From Caballeronia sordidicola (GTDB lineage Bacteria; Pseudomonadota; Gammaproteobacteria; Burkholderiales; Burkholderiaceae), in NCBI RefSeq assembly GCF_001544455.2, contig NZ_FCOC02000003.1, positions 310,001-374,000 on the forward strand: 64,000 bases of DNA, in the 5' to 3' direction. Under the pieces are notes generated by a model. That model was not told the origin of the DNA and did not search any database. It worked only from the letters and a program-made list of their open reading frames with translations. This document shows, in pieces, positions 8,466-18,374 of the stretch. Numbering within the stretch: position 1 is the first letter of the stretch; the number at the start of each line of letters is the position of its first letter. The position numbers and the translations under genes are program-made.

Positions 8466-10091
8466 ATGACTATCGTTCGACGGCTGGTGTTGACGCTCGG
8501 GGTAGCGTTACTGGCTCTGGCGTTCGTGGGCGGCTACGGGCTTTCGCAGCTTCATGGGTCTTATCAGCGCATAGAAGGACTGGAGACGCATACGATCCCG
8601 GGTTTGAAATCCATATCGATGACGCTCGATGACGTCGCCGACATGCGTCTGAACGTGTATCGCTATGTGGTGGACGGCATCGATGACGTGAGCCGCAGCG
8701 AGATCCAGGGTGAAATCGCCGATGCGGACAAGCGCTTCGACGCACACGTGGCCGAGTATCAATCGCGCGGAATATCCGACGCTCGCGATCAGCAAATGCT
8801 GAACGCGGACAGGGCGAACATCAACGCATACCGGACTGCGCGCACCGCGTTCTTCGACAAGGTCAGAGGCGGCGATAAAGATGGCGCGCTCGCCATGCTG
8901 CACGACGGCGGCGCGGTGCATACAGCGGCGGTTGCGCTCAATGGCGGCTTGCATGCGCACCTGAACTACAACATCGAACGAGGACAGACAATACGCGACG
9001 AGAACGCTGCGGCCTACAAGACAGCCTTTGGCCTGATGCTCGCGATCGTGATTGGCGCGCTGGTGGTGACGGGCTTGTTCGGCAGCCAGCTTTACCGGTT
9101 GATCAGCCACGGACTTGGCCGATTGCAAGGAACGCTGCAGCGCATCAGCACCTCGCTGGATCTCTCGCAGCAGGCGGAGGTGGATCACATGGACGAGATC
9201 GGACATACGGCGGCCGCGCTGAACAGCCTGCTCGAGCGCATGGCCGGCGTTGTCAGCGAAGTGAGAGTGTCGAGCGATGCGGTCGGCGTTGCATCGAAGC
9301 AGATTGCCGCGGGCAACATCGATTTGTCGGCCCGCACCGAACAACAAGCGGCTTCCTTGCAGGAAACCGCCGCAAGCCTCGATGAACTGACGGCCACGGT
9401 ACAGGGCAACGCCGACAGCGCGAAGCAGGCAAGCGCGCTGGCGGTGAGCACCACGCGCATCTCGGACGAAGGTAACGTCGCCGTGGAGCGCATGGTCGGC
9501 ACCATGAGCGAGATTGCGTCGAGTTCCGCGCGGATCGCCGAGATCACCACGTTGATTGAAGGCATTGCATTCCAGACGAATATCCTCGCGCTCAATGCCG
9601 CAGTCGAAGCGGCGCGGGCGGGCGAGCAGGGACGCGGTTTCGCGGTGGTAGCCTCGGAAGTGCGCAGCCTCGCGCAACGATCATCGGTCGCGGCGAAGGA
9701 GATCAAGGATCTGATCGAGCGCTCGGTTGCAACGATTCATTCGGGTTCGTTGCAGGCTGAAGAGGTTGGGCGATCGACGGCCGAGGTGCAGCGCGCGATC
9801 AAGCGCGTGGCTGAAATCGTCGGCGAGATTGCGGCGGCGTCTGACGAACAGGGCCATGGGATCGAGCAGGTGAATCAGGCGATCGGCCAAATCGACGAAG
9901 CCACGCAGCAGAACGCGGCGCTGGTCGAAGAAGCGGCGGCCGCGGCGCAGTCGCTCGATGAACAGGCGATACGCCTGAGCGGGACCGTGTCGGTGTTTAC
10001 TGTGAATGCAGGCAGGTCAAAGGGCGGTGACCGACTCATGATTCGGCCCGTTCAGGCGCTTGAGGATGGCGTCGTTTTGCAAGCTTATTGA
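8466..10091 (+). CDS. Methyl-accepting chemotaxis protein with helical-bundle sensor
   Basis: This 541-residue inner-membrane receptor sends signals to the CheA/CheW array. Membrane helices lie at about residues 7-27 and 187-208. The periplasmic part between them resembles the four-helix-bundle (4HB/TarH) sensor. A HAMP-like linker follows, then the cytoplasmic coiled coil with the highly conserved hairpin tip [20 protein letters not shown] and [12 protein letters not shown]. Methylation-type segments ([18 protein letters not shown]) are present, and no C-terminal CheR-tether pentapeptide is seen. The start at 8466 is chosen because it places the first helix at the N-terminus. A GTG at 8415 would add 17 residues. 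The ligand is unknown. Confidence 0.95.
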   Translation: MTIVRRLVLTLGVALLALAFVGGYGLSQLHGSYQRIEGLETHTIPGLKSISMTLDDVADMRLNVYRYVVDGIDDVSRSEIQGEIADADKRFDAHVAEYQSRGISDARDQQMLNADRANINAYRTARTAFFDKVRGGDKDGALAMLHDGGAVHTAAVALNGGLHAHLNYNIERGQTIRDENAAAYKTAFGLMLAIVIGALVVTGLFGSQLYRLISHGLGRLQGTLQRISTSLDLSQQAEVDHMDEIGHTAAALNSLLERMAGVVSEVRVSSDAVGVASKQIAAGNIDLSARTEQQAASLQETAASLDELTATVQGNADSAKQASALAVSTTRISDEGNVAVERMVGTMSEIASSSARIAEITTLIEGIAFQTNILALNAAVEAARAGEQGRGFAVVASEVRSLAQRSSVAAKEIKDLIERSVATIHSGSLQAEEVGRSTAEVQRAIKRVAEIVGEIAAASDEQGHGIEQVNQAIGQIDEATQQNAALVEEAAAAAQSLDEQAIRLSGTVSVFTVNAGRSKGGDRLMIRPVQALEDGVVLQAY

Positions 10092-10099
10092 GGGCGCGC

Positions 10100-11032
10100 C
10101 TACGCGTGATCTCCGAGCGGCGCTCCGGTCATCGACACAAGAAAATCAAAGAACGCGCGCACTTTCGCGGGCAGATGATGGCGCGACGGATACGCCGCAT
10201 AAAGCGGAAAGGTTTCGTCGGCCCAATCGGGAAAGAGGTCGACCAGCCGGCCGCTGGCAAGCAACTGCTCGACACCGAGCGCCAGCACCTGGGCAATCCC
10301 GTGACCTGCAAGACACACGCCGTGCATGGTGCCGACGTCGTTTACGCATAGACGCCCGCGCGCCTTGATGACGACCTTGTTCTTGCCGCGATGAAACTCC
10401 CACGGAAACGGCCGGCCCGTTTCCGGATCGCGAAAATTGATGCATGCATGCGGCTCGCGTTCGAGATCAGCAGGCGCGAGAGGCCGGCCATGTTTCTTGA
10501 TATACGCGGGCGACGCCACCGTGATAATCCGCGTATCCAGCAGTTTGCGCGCAATTAAGGTCGACTCGCGCGGTTCACCGAACCGGACGGCGAGATCGAA
10601 ACCGTCTGCGATCATGTCGCCGAGCTGGTCTCGCGTGATCAGGTCTAGCTGGAGTTCAGGATACTTCTCGACAAACGCGCCAAGCCGCGGCCCTAGAAAC
10701 AGGCGCGAAAAAAACGGATCGACATTCACACGCAAGCGTCCGCGCACAGCGTTCGCGCCACGCGACGCCGATGCCGCCGCTTCTTCAAGCCCGCTGAGCA
10801 ACGGCACGACCTGCTCGTAGAAACGGCGGCCTTCGTCGGTGAGTGTCACGGAGCGCGTGGTCCGCTCGAAGAGCCTGATGCCGAGCCGCGCTTCGAGCCG
10901 CGCAACGGATCGGCTGACACCGGATTGCGACATGTCGAGCGCTTCGCCCGCCGCGGCGAAACTGCCGCTGTTGACGATTGCGCTCAAGACGCCCATGCCG
11001 TTCAGTATTTTTTCATCGAAGCTCATGAGCAT
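10100..11032 (-). CDS. LysR-family transcriptional regulator
   Basis: This 310-residue regulator has the N-terminal winged helix-turn-helix at about residues 10-70 (SGSFAAAGEALDMSQSGVSRSVARLEARLGIRLFERT), followed by the two-lobed effector-binding domain. It is of the CrgA/DsdC-like subgroup that often controls an adjacent divergent gene, but here the neighbours are a convergent chemoreceptor and a small secreted-protein gene on the same strand. The target is therefore unclear. Its stop lies 8 bases from the chemoreceptor stop. Confidence 0.93.
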   Translation of the reverse strand: MLMSFDEKILNGMGVLSAIVNSGSFAAAGEALDMSQSGVSRSVARLEARLGIRLFERTTRSVTLTDEGRRFYEQVVPLLSGLEEAAASASRGANAVRGRLRVNVDPFFSRLFLGPRLGAFVEKYPELQLDLITRDQLGDMIADGFDLAVRFGEPRESTLIARKLLDTRIITVASPAYIKKHGRPLAPADLEREPHACINFRDPETGRPFPWEFHRGKNKVVIKARGRLCVNDVGTMHGVCLAGHGIAQVLALGVEQLLASGRLVDLFPDWADETFPLYAAYPSRHHLPAKVRAFFDFLVSMTGAPLGDHA

Positions 11033-11084
11033 GCTTTCCCGTCATCGATGGCGTGGAATGCGGAGGTACGCATCCCTCATCGGG

Positions 11085-11300
11085 TCACGGCTGGGAGTAC
11101 GTGCCCTTGGCGCTGGACGCGGTATTGCGCGTTTTGCGTGGCTTTTTGTGCTTGGGCGCGGACGAGCGGTGCGTTGCATTTCCCCCGCCTGACATGGACG
11201 ATTGTCCTTCGCCAAAATGATAAGTCTCGGCGAACGCTTCGCCTGAAATGACGGCGAAGGCGCTAAGCGTCGAGACAACGATCATGTGCTTGAGCTTCAT
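11085..11300 (-). CDS. Small secreted protein of unknown function
   Basis: This 71-residue product has a clear signal peptide (MKLKHMIVVSTLSAFAVISGEAFA), which leaves a mature peptide of about 47 residues rich in Ser, Gly, Lys and Arg. AGAGGA lies upstream of the ATG. There are no cysteines. It may be co-transcribed with the LysR gene 52 bases downstream. No family was recognised. A short, basic, disordered periplasmic peptide fits the sequence. Confidence 0.65.
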   Translation of the reverse strand: MKLKHMIVVSTLSAFAVISGEAFAETYHFGEGQSSMSGGGNATHRSSAPKHKKPRKTRNTASSAKGTYSQP

Positions 11301-11388
11301 GTGGCAGGCATTCCTCTATTGAAAGTGCGTCAGCTTAAACCAAATGAATTCGGATCGAAGGAAAGCCGGCGCACTCAAGGCATTGCCA

Positions 11389-12888
11389 TTATCTCCGCAG
11401 CGGCTTGTCCTGCATGAACCACGACAGTGCAAACGCCAGCAGCACAACGGCGCTCGCCACCAGAAACACAACGTGCATGGATCCTGCAAACGCGTTGAGA
11501 TAAATATCGCGGGCCATTGCGGGCAACTGCTGGACCATCGCTGGCCGCATTGAACCGGGCATTTCCATTCCGGCCGGAAGTGCATCGGCGAGCCGCGTTT
11601 GCAGGCCGTTCGAGAAAATCGCGCCAAACGTGGCGACGCCGACAGACCCGCCGATCGACCGGAACAGCGTGGCGCCAGATGTCGCCACCCCAATATGCTT
11701 GAACGGCACCGCGTTCTGCACCGCCAGGACAAGAACCTGCATGACCATGCCAAGCCCGAGTCCGAGCAGCAGCATATACAGGTACATGGTGTGAAGCGGC
11801 GTTGCCAGTTCGAGCCGCGACAGGAGGAACATGGCAAGCGCCACGAGCGCCGTGCCGCAGACCGGAAACCAGCGGTACTTGCCAATCCTGCTGATCACCC
11901 GCCCGCTGATGATGGAAGTTGAAAGCACGCCGGCCATCATGGGCAGGATCTGAAGGCCGGCTTGCGACGGTGTCGAGCCCTTCGCCACCTGAAGATAAAG
12001 CGGCAGGAAAGTGGTCGCGCCGAACAACGAGAAGCCCACGATAAAACCAATCAGTCCACTCAATACAAAAGTACGCTCCTTGAAGAGGCCAAGCGGCATA
12101 ATTGGTTCTTCGGCGAGACGTTCTTCATGAATGAACCCGCCCAGCGTGATGATTCCAAGCGCCAGCGTGAACCAGAGTTGCGGCGAACTCCAGGGCAGCA
12201 AAGTCCCGCCCTGACTGGTGAAAAGGATGATACAAGTGAGCGATGTAGCCAGAAAGGCCGCGCCCATGTAATCGATTTTATGCTTCACATGCGCCACATG
12301 CGGCTTGAACACCAGCCCGATCACGATCAGCGCCACAACGCCCAGCGGCACGTTGATATAGAAGATCCAGCGCCATGAAAGATGCTCGACGATAAACCCG
12401 CCCAGCAGCGGCCCGATTACCGTAGCCACGCCGAACACGCCGCCGAACAAGCCCTGATAACGGCCGCGTTCCGCAGGCGGAATCACATCGGCAATGGCTG
12501 CCATTGTCACTACCATCAGGCCGCCGCCGCCAAGCCCCTGCAACGCGCGCAGGACGATCAGCTGGGTCATGTCCTGCGCCATGCCGCACAGGATGGAGCC
12601 CGCCAGAAAGATCAGGATCGACGCCTGGATCACGATCTTGCGGCCGAACAGATCGCCGAACTTGCCGTACAGCGGGACCACGATAGTGGAACTCAGCAGA
12701 TACGAGGTCACCACCCACGACAGGCTTTCAAGTCCTCCGAGCTCGCCCACGATAGTCGGGAGCGCCGTCGACACAATGGTCTGGTCGAGTGCGCCGAGCA
12801 GCATGACAAGCAGCAGCGCCGTGAAAAGCAGCCGGATGGGTGGCCGCTCAGCAGCGGGAAGCGCAACAGTAGGTTGCATGGTTTCCAT
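11389..12888 (-). CDS. DHA2-family (EmrB/QacA) drug:H+ antiporter
   Basis: This 499-residue protein has the 14 membrane segments of the major-facilitator DHA2 group. Visible signatures are LDQTIVSTALPTIVGELGG in helix 1, GKFGDLFGRK in the loop 2-3 motif, and FGVATVIGPLLGGFIVEHLSWRW, the antiporter motif C region. It is divergent from a TetR regulator across 69 bases containing a palindrome, the usual arrangement for a ligand-induced exporter. No EmrA-type adaptor or outer-membrane channel is adjacent, so it probably works alone across the inner membrane. Substrates are unknown. Confidence 0.95.
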   Translation of the reverse strand: METMQPTVALPAAERPPIRLLFTALLLVMLLGALDQTIVSTALPTIVGELGGLESLSWVVTSYLLSSTIVVPLYGKFGDLFGRKIVIQASILIFLAGSILCGMAQDMTQLIVLRALQGLGGGGLMVVTMAAIADVIPPAERGRYQGLFGGVFGVATVIGPLLGGFIVEHLSWRWIFYINVPLGVVALIVIGLVFKPHVAHVKHKIDYMGAAFLATSLTCIILFTSQGGTLLPWSSPQLWFTLALGIITLGGFIHEERLAEEPIMPLGLFKERTFVLSGLIGFIVGFSLFGATTFLPLYLQVAKGSTPSQAGLQILPMMAGVLSTSIISGRVISRIGKYRWFPVCGTALVALAMFLLSRLELATPLHTMYLYMLLLGLGLGMVMQVLVLAVQNAVPFKHIGVATSGATLFRSIGGSVGVATFGAIFSNGLQTRLADALPAGMEMPGSMRPAMVQQLPAMARDIYLNAFAGSMHVVFLVASAVVLLAFALSWFMQDKPLRR

Positions 12889-12906
12889 TCGAGTGCCTGA
12901 ATTAAT

Positions 12907-12926
12907 TAATATTGAAGTTAATATTA
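12907..12926. promoter_or_regulatory. Palindromic operator between exporter and TetR regulator
   Basis: The 7-base arms TAATATT and AATATTA are separated by GAAGTT. The site sits 18 bases before the exporter start and 31 bases before the regulator start, inside an AT-rich patch (12900-12926) in otherwise GC-rich DNA. Size and position fit a TetR dimer site that would repress both genes. Binding is inferred. Confidence 0.65.
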
Positions 12927-12957
12927 GGCGACGTCTTTCCTTGGGTCAATTGCGACG

Positions 12958-13644
12958 ATGACTAAAAATGTTACCGAAACTCCTCGAAGTAATATCTCCG
13001 CCGACGCCGACACGCCTGTGCGCCGGCGCGGCCGGCCGACTGGCGTGCACCATGGTGAACCGCGCGCGCTGCTACTTGATGTTGCATTGTTACTGTTCGC
13101 GCGACGCGGAATCATGGAAACCACGCTCGGTGCAATCGCGCGGGAGGCGGGCGTCACGCCTGCGATGGTCCATTACTATTTCAAGACCCGTGAACAATTG
13201 TTGGACGTACTTATCGACGAGCGTTTCGTGCCGCTGCGTGCGAGGCTCGGCTCGGCGTTTGCCGACTCGAATGCCGAACCGGCAGAAGCGCTGCGTGCTT
13301 TTGTGGAAGGACTCGTGGCAGTGGCGGAACAAAATCCATGGTTCGCGACGCTGTGGATCCGGGAGGTGATCAGCGAAGGCGGTTTGCTGCGCCAGCGCAT
13401 AGCCGAGCGCTTCGGTGACGCAAACCAGAAGGCGTCGATCGAGCGTATTGAACAGTGGCAGAAGGAGGGCAAGCTTAACCCGCACCTGGAGCCGTCGCTC
13501 TTGTTCGTTTCATTGTTCGGGCTCACCTTGTTGCCTCTCGCCGCGAACTACAAGTGGGCCGAGGAGCGCGGCTGGAAGCCCAGGCGCGATAATGTCTCGC
13601 CGCATGCCGTCGCATTGCTGATGCAAGGTATTGGACCTGTCTGA
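12958..13644 (+). CDS. TetR-family transcriptional regulator of the adjacent exporter
   Basis: This 228-residue repressor has the TetR helix-turn-helix at about residues 45-80 ([20 protein letters not shown]...[16 protein letters not shown]). The C-terminal ligand domain begins near residue 95 and resembles the CerR-like C-terminal domain of drug-pump regulators. A basic 25-residue leader with RRRGRPTG precedes the DNA-binding domain. Its divergence from the DHA2 pump and the shared palindrome indicate autoregulation and pump control. No strong ribosome binding site is seen before the ATG. Confidence 0.93.
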   Translation: MTKNVTETPRSNISADADTPVRRRGRPTGVHHGEPRALLLDVALLLFARRGIMETTLGAIAREAGVTPAMVHYYFKTREQLLDVLIDERFVPLRARLGSAFADSNAEPAEALRAFVEGLVAVAEQNPWFATLWIREVISEGGLLRQRIAERFGDANQKASIERIEQWQKEGKLNPHLEPSLLFVSLFGLTLLPLAANYKWAEERGWKPRRDNVSPHAVALLMQGIGPV

Positions 13645-13769
13645 ACCCGGTCGATGCGCGCAACGATCAGACAAGCACTGGCAAAATTTCGCCGGTTGAA
13701 CCGCATTCGTACGCAACCGCGCGAGCATTGCGTGCTACCGTTCCTCCTTTTTGCAGCCAGGAGACGGCC

Positions 13770-13973
13770 ATGCCGACCGGACGAGTGAAGTGGTTTAGCG
13801 ACGCAAAGGGTTTTGGGTTCATTACGCCGGACGATGGCAGCGAAGAGTTGTTCGCGCATTTCTCGGAGATCAAGACTGAAGGGTTCAAGACGCTGCTGGA
13901 GAACCAGAAGGTCAGCTTCGACATTGGCCAGGGTCCGAAGGGCAAGCAGGCATCGAATATCCTGCCTGCCTGA
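13770..13973 (+). CDS. Cold-shock domain protein (CspA family)
   Basis: This 67-residue single OB-fold RNA/DNA-binding protein starts [18 protein letters not shown]. It has RNP1 (KGFGFI) and an RNP2 variant (LFAHF). AGGAG lies six bases before the ATG at 13770, which fixes the start and rejects a longer frame from 13728. It most likely acts as an RNA chaperone in the cytoplasm. The preceding untranslated region is modest, and no classic cold box could be identified. It converges with the permease gene 16 bases away. Confidence 0.96.
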   Translation: MPTGRVKWFSDAKGFGFITPDDGSEELFAHFSEIKTEGFKTLLENQKVSFDIGQGPKGKQASNILPA

Positions 13974-13989
13974 GCGTTTCGGTGCGGCG

Positions 13990-15453
13990 TTATTGAACGT
14001 GGGTTTCGGGATGGCGTAGCCGCGAATGATTGCGTCCGTAAGAAACATAGATTACGAGTCCAATCACCAGCCAGACGACAAGACGCATCCACGTGACGAG
14101 CGGCAAGCCTGTCATGAGCAACACGCAGAACAGGATTCCGAGGATCGGCACGACAGGCACGCCCGGCACGCGAAATGGCCGGCTCGCGTCCGAGTCGCTG
14201 CGCCGCAGGTAGATCACCGCGCCGCACACTAGTACGAACGCGAACAGCGTCCCGATGCTTACCATCTCGCCGAGCACGCTGATCGGCGTAAAGGCCGCGA
14301 CAACGGCAACGGCCGCGCCAATCATGGTCTGGCTCAGGTACGGCGTCTTCAATCGCGGATGAACCTGCGCGAAGAGCCCGGGCAACAAGCCGTCTTGCGA
14401 CATGGTGAAAAAGATGCGGCTCTGGCCATACAGCAGCACGAGGATCACGGTCGTCAAGCCTGTCAGCGCGCCTATCTTGATGAGAATGGAGAACCACGTG
14501 AGTCCGATTACGTCGACGCCCTTGGCGATTGGATCGGGCACGTTCAGTTCGCCATAAGGTACGAGCCCCGTCAACACGCCGGCTACCGCGATATACAGGA
14601 TCGTGCAGATGATGAGCGATCCGAGAATGCCAATAGGCATGTCGCGTTGCGGCTTGCGTGCCTCCTGCGCAGCGGTGGAAACCGCATCGAAACCGATGAA
14701 CGCGAAGAACACCACCGCCGAGCCGCGGAGGATTCCGCTCATGCCGAAATTGCCGAACTCGCCGGTATTGGGCGGAATGAACGGATGCCAGTTCGCCGGA
14801 TGCACAAAGAACACGCCCAGCGCGAGGAACGCCACCACCACGATCAACTTGACGGCGACCATCACGTTATTGAGCCGTGCCGACTCCTTGGTGCCCATGA
14901 CCAGCATCAGCGTGAGCGCGGCAACAATGAACACGGCCGGCAAATTGACCATGCCCGAGACCGACGTGCCATCGGCGAGTTTCACCATCGTTCCGGGCGC
15001 GGCGGCAAAGCGCGGCGGTATGGTTAAGCCGACGTTATGCAGCAAGCTCACGATATAACCCGACCATCCGACCGCGACGGTGGCGGCGCCCATCGCGTAT
15101 TCGAGTATCAGGTCCCAGCCGATGATCCATGCGAACACCTCGCCCAGCGTGGCGTACGTATAGGTATAGCTGCTGCCGCAGACGGGCAGCATGGCCGCGA
15201 GTTCCGAGTAGCACAGCCCGACGAACGCACACGCAATACCGCCAAGTACGAACGACAGAATAATGCTTGGTCCTGCGAACTGAGCGGCGGCCGTGCCGGT
15301 GAGTACAAAGATTCCAGCGCCGATGATCGCGCCTATGCCCATTGCCGTGATACTGAGCGCGCCTAACGTTTTTGCCAGTGGACGTTCGCCGCCGTCAGCA
15401 CTCTTGACGATATCCTCGACGGATTTGCGCGCCATGTAACTGGTATCGGCCAT
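13990..15453 (-). CDS. Amino-acid permease, APC superfamily (cationic amino-acid transporter type)
   Basis: This 487-residue protein has about 12 membrane helices. The first-helix motif IGAIIGAGIFVLTGTAAAQFAGP and the ARKPQRDMPIGI loop are typical of the CAT/YfnA branch. It is expected in the inner membrane and should import amino acids by proton symport or exchange. The cytoplasmic N-terminus has the usual short leader (MARKSVEDIVKSADGGERPL). No amino-acid catabolic gene adjoins, so the substrate cannot be read from context. Confidence 0.93.
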   Translation of the reverse strand: MADTSYMARKSVEDIVKSADGGERPLAKTLGALSITAMGIGAIIGAGIFVLTGTAAAQFAGPSIILSFVLGGIACAFVGLCYSELAAMLPVCGSSYTYTYATLGEVFAWIIGWDLILEYAMGAATVAVGWSGYIVSLLHNVGLTIPPRFAAAPGTMVKLADGTSVSGMVNLPAVFIVAALTLMLVMGTKESARLNNVMVAVKLIVVVAFLALGVFFVHPANWHPFIPPNTGEFGNFGMSGILRGSAVVFFAFIGFDAVSTAAQEARKPQRDMPIGILGSLIICTILYIAVAGVLTGLVPYGELNVPDPIAKGVDVIGLTWFSILIKIGALTGLTTVILVLLYGQSRIFFTMSQDGLLPGLFAQVHPRLKTPYLSQTMIGAAVAVVAAFTPISVLGEMVSIGTLFAFVLVCGAVIYLRRSDSDASRPFRVPGVPVVPILGILFCVLLMTGLPLVTWMRLVVWLVIGLVIYVSYGRNHSRLRHPETHVQ

Positions 15454-15749
15454 CGGTGTCGCCTCGCTTACGTTGTTGGATACGAACTCAACCGGCCGGG
15501 CCGGTCGATCTGCACACCACTACGAAACATGCTTGATGCAAGGCGGCTCGCCGTTCCTGGCGATTGAACCAGGAGCGGTGAATTGACGATGTGACGGGTC
15601 TATGCGGCCCAGTCTATGCCGAATGAATTTGCTTGTGAAGTCGCAGATATGCCCGTGTTTTCACAACGCGTCGCGCGAAATACGTAGCAAAGGTTCGAGA
15701 AGGAGAGGCACACGGAACCGGTGCGCAGCCTCTTGTGCTGCGGTATGCA

Positions 15750-15775
15750 ATGCGCCGAAGGTCACTTCGGCGCAT
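15750..15775 (-). terminator. Stem-loop just past aroG
   Basis: Perfect 11-base arms (ATGCGCCGAAG and its complement) close a 4-base loop, 8 bases past the aroG stop. It lacks a T-run, so termination is probable but not certain. Confidence 0.55.
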
Positions 15776-15782
15776 CGAACAA

Positions 15783-16901
15783 TCAGTGCTTGCGACGTTC
15801 ACGCACCGCAGCAGCCAGACCATGCAGGACGGGTTCGGTCTGCGTCCACGCAAGACATGCGTCGGTGATGGAAACGCCACGGCGCAATGGTACGCCCGGC
15901 TTCAGATCCTGCCGTCCTTCTTCCAAATGGCTTTCGATCATCACGCCAATAATCCGCTTGTCGCCATCGGTCAATTGCCGTGCAATGTCCTCGCTCACAT
16001 CAACCTGGCGCAGATGCGACTTGCCCGAATTCGCATGCGAGCAATCGATCATCACCTGCTCGCGCAAGCCCACGTCTTTCAACGCGGCGCATGCCGCAGC
16101 CACGCTTTCGCGATCGTAGTTCGGGCCTTTCTTGCCGCCGCGCAGGATGACGTGCGCGTCCGCGTTGCCGCGCGTTTCGAAGATGGCGGCCATGCCCATC
16201 TTGGTCATGCCCATGAACGCATGGCTTGCTGCTGCCGCCACGATTGCCTCCGCCGCGATCTGCACGCCGCCGTCGGTCCCGTTCTTGAATCCGATCGGGC
16301 AGCTCAGGCCCGACGCGAGTTGTCGATGACTCTGGCTCTCCGTCGTACGCGCGCCAATGGCGCCCCACGCGATCAGATCCGCGATGTATTGCGGGCTGAG
16401 CAGATCGAGGAATTCCGTGCCGGTGGGCAGGCCCATGTTGCCGATATCGAGCAGCAACTGGCGCGCACGGCGCAGGCCTTCGTTGATGCGGAATGTGCCG
16501 TCGAGCAGCGGGTCGTTGATATATCCCTTCCAGCCCACGGTTGTACGCGGCTTTTCGAAATAGACGCGCATGACGATCAGCAGATCGTCGCGCAACGCGT
16601 CGGCGGTCGTTTTCAGGTGGCGTGCGTATTCGATCGCCTGATCGTGATCGTGGATCGAACACGGACCAACCACGATGACCAGACGGTCGTCGCGGCCTTG
16701 CAGGATATTGGCGATCTCGACACGGCTTTGTTCAACCAGTGCCTGCACGGCTGGCGTGACGGGCAAGTCGTCCTGTAGCAGGGCAGGCGAGATCAGCGGA
16801 CGTACAGCGCCGATGCGGACGTCGTCGATGCGTGTTGTGTCCTGGGTCGCGTCGGCACGGCCGGCTTCCTGATCGTGGAATGGGTTGTCGAGGCGGCTCA
16901 T
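15783..16901 (-). CDS. aroG: 3-deoxy-7-phosphoheptulonate (DAHP) synthase, class I
   Basis: It condenses phosphoenolpyruvate and erythrose 4-phosphate, the first step of the shikimate pathway. The 372-residue length and the segments VVGPCSIHD (metal-binding Cys), MRVYFEKPRTTVGWKG, NEGLRRARQLL, GARTTESQSHR, GFKNGTDG, RGGKKGPNY and DCSHANSGK mark the AroG/AroF/AroH type. Which aromatic amino acid inhibits it cannot be told safely from the sequence. It has its own promoter region (16902-17126) and a stem-loop behind it. Confidence 0.96.
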   Translation of the reverse strand: MSRLDNPFHDQEAGRADATQDTTRIDDVRIGAVRPLISPALLQDDLPVTPAVQALVEQSRVEIANILQGRDDRLVIVVGPCSIHDHDQAIEYARHLKTTADALRDDLLIVMRVYFEKPRTTVGWKGYINDPLLDGTFRINEGLRRARQLLLDIGNMGLPTGTEFLDLLSPQYIADLIAWGAIGARTTESQSHRQLASGLSCPIGFKNGTDGGVQIAAEAIVAAAASHAFMGMTKMGMAAIFETRGNADAHVILRGGKKGPNYDRESVAAACAALKDVGLREQVMIDCSHANSGKSHLRQVDVSEDIARQLTDGDKRIIGVMIESHLEEGRQDLKPGVPLRRGVSITDACLAWTQTEPVLHGLAAAVRERRKH

Positions 16902-17126
16902 TGAGGTTCTCCGAAGCTGGGCATAGCCTGGAATTATCGCATTTGTCCCGGGCTATTTGCGCCAAGCGCGCATGCGTGTTCGGCGACGGCGCATTTTCGG
17001 TATGCGTAATACTAAACCCTGTTGCCGGGAGAGAGCCTTGCGGGCTGTGAAATGGCGGATGGATATCGTGTTCTTAGCTGAAACAGACGTCGCAGAGAAT
17101 TCGCGTGTCATGCAGCAGATGTTCAA

Positions 17127-17156
17127 AGGCCCTTCCAGCTAGCGCTGGAAGGGCCT
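17127..17156 (-). terminator. Rho-independent terminator of the manganese catalase gene
   Basis: Thirteen-base perfect arms (AGGCCCTTCCAGC and its complement) close a 4-base loop. TTTG follows on the minus strand. The hairpin lies eight bases beyond the stop codon. Confidence 0.85.
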
Positions 17157-17164
17157 CTTCCTGC

Positions 17165-18046
17165 TTAAAGCACCTTCGCCTGTCCCGCCCCGAGATCCGC
17201 ACCGGTCGTCGGATCCGAATTCAGATCCGACGCAGTGCGCGAGGCCATGGCCTGCAACACGTCGACTTCTTCCGCCGATACACCCACGGTCGCCAATCCA
17301 TCACCGCCATCGACTGCCGGCTGCGGATCTTCGACGAACTTCCAGTCGCCGCCTTCATTCCACGGTCCGCGCAAAGCCGGCTCCGTGCCTTGTGACATGT
17401 TGTAGTACACGCTTGTAAATTCCGGATTGCCCGGCAACTTTCCTTGCGGGAAATTCGGCTGGATGGAATGCAGCGCCTTCTCGAACGATTTCTGATGCGC
17501 GATTTCCCGCGTCATCAGAAAGCCGAGCGTGTCCTGGATGCCCGGGTCGTCGGTGAGATTGATCAGGCGTTCGTAGACAATCTTCGCCCGCGCTTCAGCC
17601 GCAATATTAGAGCGAAGATCGGCCGTCGGCTCACCAATCGTATCTATATAGGCAGCCGTCCATGGCACGCCCGCCGAACTCGTCAGCGCCGGGCCGCCGC
17701 CATAAAGCAGGGACGTGATGTGCGAATCGTTGCCGTTCGCCGTCAGCGACCGGTACAACTCCGCTTCTTCTTCCACACCTTCGGCAAGGCGGCCCTTTGC
17801 GCCCTTGTTCAGCATGGCCACGATCGAGCCGATGATCTCGAGATGGCTCAACTCTTCAGTGGCGATATCGAACAGAAGGTCCTTGCGGGCCGGATCATCC
17901 TCACTGACTGCTTGCGTGAAGTAGCGGCACGCGGCCGCGAGTTCGCCTTGTGCACCACCGAACTGCTCGAGCATCAGATTCGCGAGGCCTGGATTTGGCG
18001 CTGCGACGCGAACGGTGTATTGCAGGCGTTTGTTATGTACGAACAT
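17165..18046 (-). CDS. Manganese (non-haem) catalase
   Basis: This 293-residue four-helix-bundle enzyme dismutates hydrogen peroxide at a di-manganese centre. Ligand positions are recognisable: Glu in GAQGELAAACRYF, Glu and His in FDIATEELSHLEI, Glu in AEARAKIVYERL, and His in REIAHQKSFEKAL. The length and the KatN-like C-terminal tail are normal, and there is no signal peptide. It is divergent from the CopG regulator operon across 363 bases. It is a second, haem-free catalase besides katE in this window, useful when haem or iron is scarce. Confidence 0.95.
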   Translation of the reverse strand: MFVHNKRLQYTVRVAAPNPGLANLMLEQFGGAQGELAAACRYFTQAVSEDDPARKDLLFDIATEELSHLEIIGSIVAMLNKGAKGRLAEGVEEEAELYRSLTANGNDSHITSLLYGGGPALTSSAGVPWTAAYIDTIGEPTADLRSNIAAEARAKIVYERLINLTDDPGIQDTLGFLMTREIAHQKSFEKALHSIQPNFPQGKLPGNPEFTSVYYNMSQGTEPALRGPWNEGGDWKFVEDPQPAVDGGDGLATVGVSAEEVDVLQAMASRTASDLNSDPTTGADLGAGQAKVL

Positions 18047-18345
18047 GGGTAAATCTCCTTAGCAAAGGGTCGAGGCTTCGCATCGCGTTGTCGAAAGGCG
18101 TGCGCACGCCCGCGAATCGTCGCGATGAAAAAACCAGATTGGACATGTTGGTTGCTCCGGACGGCAACGCACTATTGAACGCGTTACACCCAGCCAAGGG
18201 CGCCCGGATCTCAAAGCATTTGCAATGCTTTGGCGACTTGCGGCGACTTCGCCGCGAAGAAAAATGGGACTACGAGGTTCACTTCAGCATTGGCTGTTCC
18301 CGGGACGGTGTATCTGCCTGTTTACGTTAAAAAAGCCGAAAAAAT

Positions 18346-18374
18346 TTGACGCGGTGCAAAAACCAGCCTATAAC
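18346..18374 (+). promoter_or_regulatory. Sigma-70-type promoter of the CopG-regulator operon
   Basis: TTGACG, a 17-base spacer, and TATAAC give an almost ideal housekeeping promoter 36 bases before the ATG at 18410. The -10 box touches the palindrome starting at 18373. The remaining gap to the divergent manganese catalase (18047-18345) shows no gene. Confidence 0.75.

Noticed and set aside
8508-9677. 389-codon minus-strand frame over the chemoreceptor
   Set aside because: It is an antisense shadow of the highly conserved signalling domain.
15735-16778. 347-codon plus-strand frame over aroG
   Set aside because: It is an antisense shadow. All aroG motifs are on the minus strand.
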